Part shown: piece by piece, positions 32,835 to 46,200 of the stretch
How the letters are laid out: the number at the start of each line of letters is the position of its first letter
Position numbering within the stretch: the first letter of the stretch is position 1
DNA from: Oscarella lobularis
Taxonomy: Eukaryota; Porifera; Homoscleromorpha; Homosclerophorida; Oscarellidae
Length of the DNA: 64,000 bases
NCBI RefSeq assembly: GCF_947507565.1
Contig: NC_089178.1
Coordinates: 558,001-622,000, forward strand
Reading direction: 5' to 3'
Position numbers and translations under genes: made by a program
Notes under the pieces: model-generated
Databases searched by the model: none
What the model was told of the DNA's origin: nothing
Seen by the model: the letters and a program-made list of their open reading frames with translations, nothing else

Positions 32835-35800
32835 ATGAAGTGGAAAAATCCGCCTCGCGGACCGTTCTTGCTCCTACTCGCGTGGTTTATGCCACCTTGG
32901 GTAAACGGCGATGCGGAGCTTCGTTTCGCGGTCGTTCCAGTAAGGCTTTCGTTTCTTCTCCTAGACCGAATCGTCGACTGTCGCGCCGTCCACGACGCAT
33001 CCGATGCGAATACACGCTCACTACGGCTCGAATCTCGACACCCAAGGGTAAGCCCTCGTGCTTCGCGCACGTATCCACTTCGCTTTTTCCCTTCACGCCT
33101 CCTTGGGTTGGTAGAAAGTGGGTATGTAGTCATCCCTTCTCGTCCGCCCGCGCGCGTAGGAAAGCGAACCAGCTACGCATTTTTTACTTCCCGCGATGCG
33201 GGCGACGCGACGCCCCGTGTCGCGTCGCTTCGAGCACTAAACTGTCAAACGCTTCAGTCGCGCGTCGTCGAAAGCGCCTAATTTGACGCGACACCAAGCC
33301 CTTTCAGACGCGTCAGAAATCCAAGACCTATTTTACGGGCTAGTCAATAGCGAAAAACGGCTCTTTGGAACCCATTTCGCGTCGTACAGTAATTACTCGC
33401 CGTTTCCCTCGCGACGGCTCGGCGGCTCATTGAGACGTCTACGTGCGCCGCGCCGTCGTCGACGCGGCGACGACAAAGTGGGCGCCCCCCTCTAAACCCG
33501 ATTTACACTCAGCGCATTATTCCTCTCGCGCCGCGCATAAAGCCCTAGCGGCAAACAGGAAGTCTTCTCGCGCCGCGACAAACAGCTAATAGTGGCGTCG
33601 TTTCCTCGTTTCGACGGGGAGAAAACATAGTTAGACGCCCCTTTCGAGACGAAACGATTCTACATTTACGCGCGGTTGTCTAATTTTTCCCTGCTCCCGT
33701 CGGCTCAAACGTCTCGTCTCTCTTTTAGGACACCCAACTCGACACAGAAACTCGTTCGGGTACGATGCCTCGCGGCGTTTTTACGCCTCCCCCCTTTTGA
33801 CGTGCTCTTGTTCTCTCCCACGCATACTTAGCGGGTTCTCCTACCAGCCGCGATAGACTGGCTCGAAAAGGCTGTTCGCATTCCTGGGTCGACCAACACG
33901 ACGCTTCACGTCAAACGGTACAGCAAACAGTACTCCGAAACCCCCCCCGTTATCCTATCTTGCTTTCTTTGACTCCGGTATCTGTTTACAGAGCGTGTGA
34001 AAGCGGATACTATGTCGTGAATAAAGAATCCTTCTGCAAAGGCTTAGATAAATGCGTGAAGACGACTAGCTGTGGCGTCGCCACTGTGCCGACCGCTCAT
34101 CTCGCAGTAAGACGTCGTCGTATCGCGGTTTCTTCGGCACCCGCAATTTTTCGTTTCGCGGTAGGGATGTCGCTCGTGCGATGTAAGCCTTTCGCGCTGT
34201 CAAGAAGAGCCGACGACGACGCCGGGAGTGATGGATCGCGACCTCATTCTCTACGTGACCGCTATCGAGACGACTCCGTGTCAAACGGGTAAGCCGCCTG
34301 CATTCATGTGGAGCGCTAATGGCGCGTGCAGATTTTGCATGCATTTCGCATTTGTGTACGATAGGGATATAATGGGTGTCATTGAAAAACCGCGATGCGA
34401 GGACCGTTTAGCGTTTTTATAGAGGCTAGACCGTACGGAGCCAAGACTAAATAGGTCCCTAAGTGGACAAGCGCATTTTTCTGTCGCTAGCGACGATTTT
34501 TCTCGCGAAGAGAGTGATTCTGCGCCTTGGGGCGAAGAGCTCTCGTTGTGCGCGCAGTAGTCAAAAGACCGGTTGCGCTGATGAGCGCTGATTGAGTGCG
34601 TAGGCTTGCAATTGACAGCGCTTCCGCGTGTGATTCGATACGTTGCAGACGCTTCCTCTAGTGGTCTTCGTTGGGAGGAAGTACTTATCTTAGGCCCTAG
34701 TGGGGGGTTCCGCGAACGGCCTTTGCTATTCGGTAGCGTAATTGCCCTCCGCTCATCTGGTCCATTGACAGGCGCCCCTCTTTGGAACTGCTCTTGTTCT
34801 AATTACTAATCGCGTACAGGGAAACGGAGATGGCGATGTCTAAACTGTTATCCTAACCGTCTTGTTTCTCTCTCCGCAGAGTCCATCATTTCTCATTCCT
34901 TTGATTGTCAGCAGGAGAAAGGAACCGATCGGTGAGAGGGGAGGGGAGAAAAGAACACCTTGTTGTAGTGTCGCCAACAAATTCGTGTTGCGGTCTCCGC
35001 AGACCCAACGTGGGCAATCTGAACATATGTCCCAATCGCGTCTCCTATCTCGAAAAGGACTATTACTGGCAGATCCAATATCTGATCCACGACATCATGC
35101 ACATTCTCGTAAGATTAGGGGGAACCTCCCCCTCGAATCGATCAACGATAACTCCTTCTTTCTTCCCAAGGCGTTTGCTCCCCGTCTATTCAGCTTCTTT
35201 CGCGATCCGAACGGCGTGCCGTTGACGCCGCGCAATGCCCACACGGGTCTTCCCGTGCAGAATCCGCAGGGTGATTTCGCGTGGGGCTCCGGCGTCATCG
35301 CCAGCGTGAGCGATTCGTACAAGAACTGGGAAGTGGCGTCGGGAAAGATCGTTCGTAGCGCGAATTTTTTGGTCACTCCCAAAGTGAAGGCGAGTTCGAT
35401 AGAAGGACTTTTTTCTGTTTTTTTTTTGACTGCGTTTCGCGCTCTTAGGCTGCCGTTCAGGAACATTTCAATTGCTACACGCTCGCGGGAGCCGAACTGG
35501 AGACGCAGAAACACAGCTACTTTCACTGGGAGAATCGAATGTTTCAGGTGAGTTTCGCCTCCTTTTTTTTCGCGCGAGAAAAAAGAAACTAAAATAAATC
35601 TCATTCAGAGTGACATCATGACGGGACAGTCTGGTCGAAAGTTGGTCATTTCGAAAATATCCCTCGCCGTTCTCGAAGACTCGGGGTAAGAAGGCGGGGG
35701 ATGGAATGTCTCTATGTTATCCGCCACCTATATTGTCCAATTAGCTGGTACTCAGTCGATTACGACTACGCCCAAAAGCTCTCGTGGGGAAAAGGACTCG

Positions 35801-38800
35801 GTTGTCGTTTCGCGACGAGTAGTTGCCTCGGCTACATGAATAGCCAGGCGCAAGTGTAAGCGGAGAAAAATATTGAATGTTATGTCTATCGAACATTGTG
35901 TATATGCATCAGGAGGCAATCGGAGAATCCTTTCTGTCGATCTCGACCGTCGCCGTCCGTTGTGACGTGCAACGTCGATCGAACGGCCGTCGCCCAATGC
36001 AACATCAAAGACTATAAGAACGCATTACCGGCCGAGTTCCAGGTGCGGACGACGAAACCGCGGCTATTTTTGGGCTCTCGTCGTCTCCGAGACGCATTAC
36101 GACCCGTTATTATTGTTTATTATTGCAGTATTTCTCCGGCACCAAGGACTTCACGAATCGGACAGGAGGCGGCGACGATCAAGCGGATTATTGTCCTTAC
36201 TACGAAGTAAGTAGAAATGCGCGGAGAGAGAAAAATGGGTTATAAGGGGGAGAAACGCTGAGATCCGGTGTCAACCCAATCCTGAGATCTAATGATATTG
36301 GTCCAGCGTTTGCGTGCGTAGAATCTGGACAGGGTCTGTCTAACACGATTGATTAGAAGCTAGGAAAGGTTGCATCCACTTGGCTAACCGCTGTCTGCAT
36401 TTGCTCCGCTTCTACGCTCCTTTAATCGGCGTCTCCTTCGCGAATTAAAACTTTTTCGGGTCCTTTTACTGAGAACCTTCGTTCGATAGGCCTTCAAAGT
36501 GGACGATCAACGCGATTCGAACTGCTATATCAAGAGCAATGCGCCCGGTTTGTTGAAGTCGCGACAACTTGATTATGGACGAGTCAATTCTATTACGCAG
36601 ACAAGAACGTTGCGCTCGAAACGTACGGACCCGGTTCGAGATGTTTGAATCACGGACGCAAGTGGTTCAGAAAAGAAGGATCGCGAACGGATAGACCGGA
36701 ACGAAATTGGGCCGGTTGTTATAAGGTAAAATAGGGTTAGGCAAATGGCTAAGGGGCCCTTTGTTCACTGTCTTCCTGATTTAGATATCGTGCTTATTGC
36801 AGCAACTGAGAGTTTCTGTTGGTGGAAAATGGTACACTTGTAGCAGCAAAGGACAGCAGGTTTGTCCTGTCACTTCTAATGTACATACTTGACTATTCTT
36901 TTGTTTATAGATTTATATTGATATGACGGTGGATGGTGCAGCCTATAGCGGATCGATTGTATGTCCCGCGTTCAGCGAAGTGTGCGAGGTTAATTGCCTT
37001 CCATACACGGGCCCCTGTCTTCTGTCTAATACCTGTTGCTAGGGATACGGCTGCCCGAAAGATTGCTCTCACCACGGACGATGCACGTCATCTCAAACGT
37101 GCGTCTGCGATCCAGGTTACTATGGCAATGACTGCAGGTACGCCAAAAAAATCAATTTAGATATAAAGTTCAATATTCTTTTATCTTTTCAGCTCGAGCA
37201 ATTTCGACACGCTTCAGGACTGCGCGTCGCAACCGTGTCAGAACAACGGTCAATGCAAGCCGAAGACGTCCGGCGACGGCTACACATGCAACTGCTTGAA
37301 AGGCACCTCGGGTTCCCATTGCGAGCACAACGCCGACGAGTGCGCGTCGAGTCCCTGTCAGAACGGGGGCACGTGCACGGATCACATCGGTCGCTTTTCG
37401 TGTGCCTGTCGGACGGGATACAACGGCACGCGATGCGAACGCGACGTCAAGGAGTGCGCGTCGAATCCGTGTCAGAACGGCGGTCAGTGCATCGACGGAA
37501 TTGGCGGCTATTCATGCATTTGCTCGCCGGGCTATTTCGGACTTCACTGCAATGTCAAGGCGGTGCAGTGCGCGATCTGTTTGAACGGAGGCAAGTGTCG
37601 CAACGACGGTTCGAACTTGTGCGATTGTGCCATCGGCTACGCCGGCGTCATATGTCAAAGTCGCGTCGACTATTGCAGTCCGCAGCCGTGCCAGAATAGC
37701 GGCACTTGCACGATGACGAAGACGGGCTATGCGTGTGCGTGCACAAACGACTTCAAGGGAGTGAACTGCGATACGCCAATCGTTCGCTGCGCGACGAACC
37801 CGTGTCAAAACGGCGCCACGTGCAAGGACACTTCGTCCGGGTTCGAGTGCAAGTGTCCGAACGGTTACGAAGGCGATCGATGCGATCACGAGATCGACGA
37901 GTGCCTCTCGTCTCCGTGTCTGAACAACGCTACGTGCACGGATCTGGTGGCGAATTTCGTCTGCAATTGTCGTACGGGTTTCTCGGGAACGTACTGCGGC
38001 ATCAACGTCGACGACTGCGATCCGAATCCCTGTCGCAATCACGGCATATGTTACGATCTCGTCGCCGGATACTTGTGCGAGTGTCAGGACGGTTTCGAGG
38101 GAGCGACGTGCGAGACGAACATCGACGAATGCGCGTCGAACGTCGGCGATCCAATCAAGTGCTACAACGGCGGCACGTGCAAGGACGGCAACAACGAATT
38201 CACGTGCGCCTGCGCCGTCGGCTACACGGGTCGGCGATGCGAAACGGAACTCAACGAATGCACTTCAAATCCTTGTCAAAATGGAGCTACGTGCGTCGAC
38301 GGAGTCGCCGGGTATCGATGCCAGTGCGCCTCCGGTCACGGTGGCGTTCATTGCGAGAAAAACGTCGATGAGTGCGCGTCGAGTCCGTGTCTGAACGGCG
38401 GTCGATGCGTCGATCTTCTCGACGGATACACGTGTAACTGTTCGACGGGATACATCGGTTTGCAATGTCAAATTGACGTCGACGACTGCGTCGGCGTCGC
38501 GCACGGATGTCTAAACGGCGCGACGTGCGTCGACGGCGTCAATTCGTATACGTGCGCGTGCACGACCGGCTACACGGGATTGAAATGCGAACTCAAAGTC
38601 GACGCTTGCGAGACGGAGCCGTGCGGGAACGGCGGCACATGCGTTTCCACTTCGGCCGGTCATTTTTTATGCTTTTGCTCATCGGACTTCAGTGGCTTGC
38701 TGTGCGAGTCTGAAATCGACTCCTGCGCCAGCAGTCCGTGTCCCTCCGGCAGCCAGTGTATTGATCACCGATTCGGGTATAGCTGCGACGAGTGCGTCGC

Positions 38801-41800
38801 TCGGCCGTGTCACAACGGCGGCCGATGCGTCGACACGCCGAACGGCTTCGACTGTCATTGTCTACCCGGATTTGCTGGAGTCCGATGTGCGATCGACGTC
38901 AACGAATGCGACTCGGAACCGTGTGCGAACGGCGGAACGTGCATCGACGGAGCCAACGGATTCACTTGCGTTTGCGCGAGCGGATACGTCGGGTTCCAGT
39001 GCGAGCGGGACGCGAACGAATGCGCGTCTTCGCCGTGTTTGAATAATGGATTGTGTTTGGATCAAGCGAACGGATTCGAGTGCCAGTGTCGCGACGGCTA
39101 TAGCGGGACGCGGTGCGAGTGGCCGCCGGGCGACTGTCGCGCGAGCTCGTGTGCAAACGGCGGAACCTGCGCTGTAACTTCAAACGGGACGTGGGAATGC
39201 TCGTGCCCGGTCGGCTTCGCCGGACCCCGCTGCGACTTTGCGCTCGTCGACGAATGTACGTCGAGTCCGTGTCTCAATAACGGAACTTGCGTCGACAAGA
39301 TCGACGGCTACGAATGCGTTTGCTGCGCCGGTTACACGGGCGCCGACTGCGCCGTCAACATCGACGACTGCTCGAGTAATTTGTGTCAGAACGGGGCTCT
39401 TTGCGTCGACGGCGTCAACGGCTACTCGTGCGTCTGTCCGCGTCGTTACGTCGGGCCGTTCTGCACCGAAGCCTACGATCCCTGCTCCATGTCGCCTTGT
39501 CGCAACAACGGGACGTGTCTGCCGACAACGCGCGGCAAATCGTCGACGTGCGACTGTCCGCATGGCTACGCGGGAAAGCGATGTCAGTTCAAATTGAGTC
39601 CCGACTGCGTCGATATGTCGTGCGACAACGGCGGCATGTGCATCGAACGGCTTAACGGCCGAGCCAAGTGCCGATGTCCGAGTGGATACTCGGGCGCTCG
39701 CTGCGAAATCGTCACCGATCCGTGCGCCGCCGAACCGTGTCTGAACGGCGGACGTTGCCTGCGAAACGACGACTATGCGATTGGATACGAATGCCGATGC
39801 ACGGACCAGTTCGAAGGGAAACGATGCGAGATGCTGCGAGGCGCTTGCCGACCGAATCCGTGTCGAAACGGTGGCGCATGTCTCGAGGACGATTCGGCGA
39901 GGGGTTATGCGTGCGTTTGCGCGTTCGGCTATCGCGGTAGTCGGTGCGACAAGAGAGCGAATCCGTGCGACGGAAAACCGTGTCGAAACGGCGGAACGTG
40001 TCGTCGAGCGGCGAGTGGATCGTTCAAGTGCTCGTGCGCTTATCCGTACGCCGGCGAGACGTGCGCGGACGAGATTGCGACGCCGAGTTTCGACGCGAAG
40101 TCGTTTCTCAGCTTGAAGCCCCAACTCCACGGCGTTCGATCGTCGTTTTCGCTTTCGTTCAGTTTCAATCCGCGCGAGAAAGACGGCGTTCTCATCCTGA
40201 CGTCGGAGAAACGATCGGGCTCGGGCAATTATTTGGCATTGGCGTTGGCAAACGGAAACGTCGAATTTCGGTTCGATTTCGGCTCGGGAGAACAAGTGCT
40301 CGTGAGCGAGGACAAAGTGACCTTGGACCGATGGCACACGGTCAACGTTCGATGCGGAAACGACTTTCAAGAACTCTCGGTCGACAGTCAGACGCCCGTG
40401 CGCCGACAGCAGGACGCGCAGCCAAGAAATCTCAAACTTTCGCGAAGAATCTTCGTCGGATATAAGAACGAAAAAGAGTTCGCCGTTCGGGGATACGGTC
40501 GCAGTTTCTCCGGGTGTCTGTCCGACTTGACGATCAACTCCCTCGCCGTACCGTTCAATGCGACGCTCGTGCTGCAGTCGATCGGCGTCAAGAAGTGCGA
40601 CTGCAACGACGAGTGCGACGCGAACGACGCCTGTCGCAACGGCGGCACTTGCGTTCACACGACAACGAGCGACGGCAATGTCTGCGCTTGTCCGCACGGC
40701 TTTGCGGGTCCGACGTGCGATCGAAGTAAGGAAGGGTTCCCCCCCCTTTCGTTGATTTCTTTTTCTAAATTGTTTTTCTAGGCTCGCTTTTCGCTAAGCC
40801 GCGGTTTTCGATTACTTCCTATCTGCTTGTGCCGACGCCGAAAGCGTCGGGAAAGTCCGTCGCGCTTTTCTTCGCCCTGAGACCGTCTGGACCCGACGGA
40901 CTCGTTCTACACATGTCGGAGTTTGAGAGCGGCGCCGGTGACTTCGTTGTCGTCTATCTCAGCGACGGCTATCTAGTGTACGGATTCGATTCGGGATCGG
41001 GTGCGACGTGGTTGCGAAGCAAGGAACCGTTGGCAATGGGACAAGACTACCTCATCGCCGTGAAGAAAGAGAGACAACGAGGCTATCTAGAAGTCGACAA
41101 CGTTCTCGTCGCGACGGGAGACGCAAAGGTACAGTTAGAGAAAGAATAAATCGATTTGATTGTCTAATTCCTTATTCCTAGGGTCCTTTTGAGACCATTA
41201 GTCTCCGCAGAGTCATCTACGTTGGCGGTGTGCCGCCGTCTCGCTCCATTCCCGACGCCGTGGCGAGCCGATCCGGTTTGGTTGGGTGTCTGTGGTCGTT
41301 GAGCGTCAATTACGACCCCGTCGATCTGTCGTCGGATAATCCTGACGCCCGCGCCGTTGACGTCGGCGATTGCGGCGGTTCGTCGCGTCCGGCTTGCTCC
41401 GCGGGGCAACAGGAGAGCCGATTGTGCGTACGAAGTAAGCGCTAGAGTCGATTTTTGATTTTCATGCATTGAAGTTTGTTTGCGCGCTTAGATTTGGATT
41501 TCGAAACGCCTAGCTTCAGCGGGGCCAGCTATCTTCAGTACGCTCACCTTTCTCAGTCGTCTCGGTACAATCGGTGGACGCTGGAGTTCAAGCCGACAAC
41601 AGCGAATGGGACTATCATCTACGTTGACCAGGTGTGTTTGTGTCCTTCTCCAATCATCGTCATTTGCATAAATATTCAATTTTTAAGGTCGGAAACGCTA
41701 CCGAGGATTACTTGTACGTCACAATGGTCAATTCTTTTCCTCTACTCCGCGTTCGCCTCGGCGGCGGCAGCGAGGGCGAGATTGCGAGCGATTCGCCGAT

Positions 41801-42361
41801 TAGCTTGAGGTCGTGGCACACGCTAGACGTCACAAGGTAAATTCTTATCTAATAATTCGAAATGATTGAGAGACATCAAATTTCCATATCAGAAACGACA
41901 ACGTGTTGGTTATGGCCGTCGACGAGCAAAAATTCAATGGAATTTCGCCAGGCAGAACGACGACCATGTCTACGAACCAGGAAATCTTTTTAGGTAAGTT
42001 CGATCTCTCGTTCTCGACGACCCTCGCCCCCCGCTCTGCTCGGTTTGATCGAGATGCACGGCCTCGTAAATTCGCTAGTGCAGCTCGCGTTACTCGCGGT
42101 CAGAAAGCGCGTCATATCATTGTTCGCCTTATCAGCGACCTTTCACCTGCCCATCCCCCTACCGTCCCCCGCTCGCCCGCCTCGAGCTCGTGTACTCATT
42201 GCGGTTTTCCAGGCGGCCTACCGCACGATGGCGCAGCACGCCGAGCCTCTGCAGGCTTGGGCATGGTTGGCTGCATCCGATCGTTGCACATTGACGGTGT
42301 CGCGCTGGTGCTGCGAGACAGCGCGATTGACGGACAAAGCATACGAGAGTGTTTAGAGTAG
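32835..42361 (+). CDS. Secreted leishmanolysin-like (M8) protein fused to EGF repeats and LamG domains
   Basis: Many small exons, then one 3.5-kb EGF exon. Signal peptide from the ATG at 32835 (FLLLLAWFMPPWVNGDAEL). M8 blocks in order: CRAVHD (32.97 kb), ACESGYYVVN...CGVATVPTAHL (33.99), GVMDRDLILYVTAIETTPCQ (34.21), SHSFDCQQE (34.88), NICPNRVSYLE then LIHDIMHIL (35.02-35.11), AFAPRLFSFFRD (35.17), HFNCYTLAGAELETQ...HWENRMFQ (35.46), DIMTGQSGRK and LAVLEDSGWYSVDYDYA (35.61-35.78), ETYGPGSRCL (36.6), IVCPAFSEVCE (36.95), then a first EGF. From 37194 about 26 EGF repeats follow, many calcium-type, then LamG, EGF, LamG and LamG, ending at 42361. The splice from the M8 EGF into the EGF exon keeps phase. 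The zinc motif is HDIMH, so the catalytic Glu is Asp; the third His (HWE) is kept. No membrane helix. One N-terminal M8 exon (33.05-33.98 kb) could not be placed. Confidence 0.8.
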
Positions 42362-43033
42362 TCTCTATGCTATAACGTAAGGCGACATAGGCTAAAGAGA
42401 AACTGTACATAAACGAATGGTCAAGTAGCCAGATTGCAGAACTCCGTGACTAATAATTTTGTGTGAATGCCCGAGAGTATTTTTGTAATTGCGGATTGAA
42501 GATTTTGGTTGGTACACACGGACGGTATTCACTGTTCATTTTTTTTCTTTCCGGCCTGAATCAGGTCGTATACGAGCATGCATACAATTTGATGGTGGTG
42601 TTTAACTAATACAATTGCAAATGTACGAGAGCGTGTTCTGAGTTTCGCAAGAGGGTCGTGATACGATCATGCTCTCTTACGCATCCCTATCCCAACGCAT
42701 CCCCAGAGTTTCATCATGTGTGGCAACCCCCTAATAACTGGTCCGGGATGACCCCAACAGTGTTCACGTGCACGGAACTTCGTCCTCGAGGCTACCTCGT
42801 TGTGCGGCTTTTCCTATCGTTCGTTGCGGTTTTCCTACTTCGAAATCTCTACGTTAGGGCTAATTTGTCGCCAGTTTCTTTCTTGCAGGCATTCTCCTAG
42901 TTTGGGACGAAAGTTCTAGACGATGCAATTTGCCATTGTATGGAAATCAGCACGGGATTGTCACGCCTCTGGACACGAGAACACGCCTCTGCCCAACCTT
43001 CTTCACTACCTTTGCACATGTTCAAGACGAAAA
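42362..43033. other. Intergenic, no gene recognised
   Basis: Probably the 3' UTR of the M8/EGF/LamG gene and upstream sequence of the first solenoid gene. An 80-residue frame at 42658-42900 contains a hydrophobic run but has no splice partners or family resemblance. Confidence 0.5.
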
Positions 43034-43201
43034 GTGATTGGTCGACAGAGGAACTGACGTCAATCGGCGCGTGCCATCTCTCCTCTACATGAAAAGCGTG
43101 TGAAGGTGCAACACCATCATTTGGCGTTGGGCACTTGAAGCGGAAGGTTGGTCGTGTTGCGCCGAGTCATCGTTAGCACCGTTTCATTATTGTTTTGCAG
43201 G
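43034..43201 (+). promoter_or_regulatory. Promoter and 5' UTR of solenoid gene A
   Basis: Contains gtgattggtc (43034-43043, inverted CCAAT box), shared in position and context with genes B, C and D, followed by tgacgtcaat (CRE-like plus a second CCAAT-like core) at about 43055. An intron in the 5' UTR appears to end in ttgttttgcag directly before the ATG at 43202. Confidence 0.5.
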
Positions 43202-46200
43202 ATGAAGGTTGCAATGTTTGCCATCGCACTCTTTTCTTCGCTGCTTTGCGCGCAAGCCTTTTCGGTACCTCGACTCTGTTTAAACAGTATTATTTCAGTC
43301 GTTACTCAATCTATTTTCTCCGCAGCCATCAAACTTGTACAAGCGAGAACTTCCCGAACGACGTAATTTTGCACAGTAAATAAAGTTTGCATCATCTAGC
43401 CTTGCATATAGATCCCTGCGATGATTACGTTTGCGAAGAAGAAAGCATGTGCGTTCTCGATAAAGAAGGAGCTCCCCTGCTCGTTCCTGCGGAAGGTACG
43501 CCCACGCGGCATTGTTTCCCCGGCAGATTATGCATGATAGGCGGGACAGATAATTTAATCTAATTAATTATCTCTCATTTAGAGGCGGACCTTTACTACA
43601 CCCGGATTTGCAGGGACCTGCGCGTACGCGGCCAGAGGCAATTCGATTGTCGCTGCCGCGAATGCACCTGTAAGCATAAGCCGGTGTGTGGCACTGATGG
43701 ATGCCAGTACCCCAGTCCTTGTATCCTGCACCAACACGCCTGCCAGAATGGCCTAGACGTCAGAGTGGCTTCCAGGGGACTGTGCGAAGTGACACCATCG
43801 CCCCAATGCCCTTGCTTTGATACTCCTACTGCTCAACTGCCACAACATCCGAATGTTACAGTGTATCTAAATGCGTCAGAGATGATTCAACTGGCAGCCG
43901 CCGCTCCGAAGCTGGTTGAATGTAGTTTGTCGACGATTTCAAGGTACCTCCGAAGGCCAGACATTCATTACGCTCGCATTTTTCACGCAATGGAAGTGCT
44001 GTCTGCTTTGGAAATTACTCCCTTCAATCAAGAACCTGCCAACAAGATCTTAGTCGCGCAAAATCGTATCTTTAATTTGGAAAATTTGGAAAATCAGCCG
44101 TTACTTCAGCAAGCAGCCGCTATTGTTCACGCTTTATCTGTGTTAGACAATATAGGATTGCTTTGTCAAATTCCGTCACCGCTTCCCAGCATTGAGAAAG
44201 TGCTGGGTTTGCCTGTCTTTCTGCCTTGTGGCGCAGAAGGCATCCAGCGAACGTTTCTTTTCAACGGTTATGAGCTGAAGGAGAATCGTCCGCATATTAA
44301 GTTTTTGGAAAACGGTCTTTTAATTTCCAATACTCGCCCAATTGACGAAGGACTTTACACGTGCGTCGTCGATAATTCCTGTGGCCCTGCGAGCACAGCA
44401 ACTTACATCAGGGTTCTATGTAAGTGCATACACTAGTTGTGCGAAGTGTTCTTTTAAGTTTTCTTTTTTAGTTCAACTTAATCCTGAAAACCACACAGTT
44501 CTTTCCGGAGAATATCCTTCTCTTGCCCTCAACAACCTGAACGCTCGCAATCTAACGTTCGCGAATTTCTCCTCGCCCTATCTGGAGTTCGTGAACTCGT
44601 CAGTAACGAACTTGACGCTGTTGAACGCCACAATTGGCAACATCACGTTTATCAACACGACTATTATAAATGCTTCTCACATAGACACTCGCCTTTTCAA
44701 TTTCAACCTCGTCAATTCAACGCTCATCAACGCGACCCTCCTCAACTTCACGTCGCTGAACGCACTGAGCATCAACTCGTCGCTGTTCAATTACACGTCA
44801 ATCAATTCAACGTTCATGAACTCGACGTTCTTGAACGTGTCCGTGGTGAACGCCACCTACATCAACGTGACGGAATTCAACACGACCGCAATCAACATGA
44901 CCTATCAGAACGCTTCCTACTCGAACTTTTCGGTGGTCTTGGCCTCGTTTGTCAACGTCACCGAGATCAACGTGACGTCCGTCAACGTTTCGATGCTGAA
45001 CGCTTCCTACGCGAACTACACTCAACTGAACTACAGCGTCTTGAATTCGAACTTGACGAACGTGTTGAAGGCGAACTTCTCTTCGTTGAATTCGACCTTC
45101 TGGAACACTACGTTTTGGAACATCTCGCTGGTGAATGCGACTTTTATTAACTCCACCGAATTCAACGTGACGTCGTTGAATATCAGCGTTGCAAACTGTT
45201 CGTACATCAACCACACGAGGCTCAATTACACAGTCCTTCACTCTCAGCTGGCGAACGTTTCCTTTTTCAATCTCACCTCGATCAACGCGTCGTACATCAA
45301 CACGACGTACACGAACTGCTCGTGTCTGAACGGAAGCTTCGTCAACGTCACGGAATTCAACGTGACGTCGATCAACATGACCGTGACGAACTGCTCGTTT
45401 GTGAACTACAGCAGGCTGAACTATACCGTTGTCGGCTCGCTTTTCCTGAACGCGAGCTATGCCAACTACTCGTCCATTAACGGATCCTACTTCAACAGCA
45501 CGTGGCTGAACGGCTCTTCGTACAACACGACTAACATCAACCAGACGAGGGTCAACGTGACGGTTCTGTACCACAATCTTACGTTGTATCAGGACTTGAA
45601 CGCCACTTCGACGAACGAGAGCTTTTCTCATTCTTTTATCTCGAATTGCTCGTTCATCAACGTCACCGAGTTGAACATGACGTCGATCAATGTCACAGTG
45701 ACGAACTGTTCGTTCGTGAACTACAGCAGGCTAAACTACAGTCTTAGCCATTCTCTACTGAAGAACGTTTCTTTTGTCAATCTCACCTCGATCAACGCGT
45801 CGTACATCAACACGACGTACACGAACTGCTCGTGTCTGAACGGAAGCTTCGTCAATGCCACCGAGCTGAACATCACGTCGATCAATGTCACAATGACAAA
45901 CTGCTCGTTCGTGAACTACAGCAGGCTGAACTACACTGTTGTTGGCTCGCTTTTCCTCAACGCGAGCTATGCCAACTACTCGTCCATCAACGGATCCTAC
46001 TTCAACAGCACGTGGCTGAACGGGTCTTCATTCAACACGACCAACATCAATCAAACGAGGGTCAACATAACGGTTCTGTACCACAATCTGACCTTGTATC
46101 AGGACTTGAACGTCACTTCGAAGAACGAGAGCTTTCTTCATTCTCTTTTCGTGAACAGCACCTTCGTCAACGTGACGAGGGCGAATGCGACGTTCCTGAA

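Noticed and set aside
32940-32964. A 25-bp GT...AG stretch that could be an ultra-short intron in exon 1 of the M8 gene
   Set aside because: Removing 25 bp would break the frame that leads into the conserved CRAVHD block; the unspliced reading is consistent.
33048-33990. Search for the missing N-terminal M8 exon (the part before ACESGYYV)
   Set aside because: Several open stretches exist (for example 33283-33495), but none shows a recognisable M8 block or matching splice phases, so no exon is claimed.
42658-42900. 80-residue ORF with a hydrophobic stretch
   Set aside because: Isolated, no signal of conservation or splicing, and lies in probable UTR/intergenic sequence.
44807-45631. Minus-strand ORF of 274 residues over the gene A solenoid (also 46028-46687 and 50588-51235)
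   Set aside because: The biased AAC-GTG-ACG codons read antisense as His-Val-Asp-Arg-rich frames without stops; same cause and period as the sense repeat, no independent gene signals.
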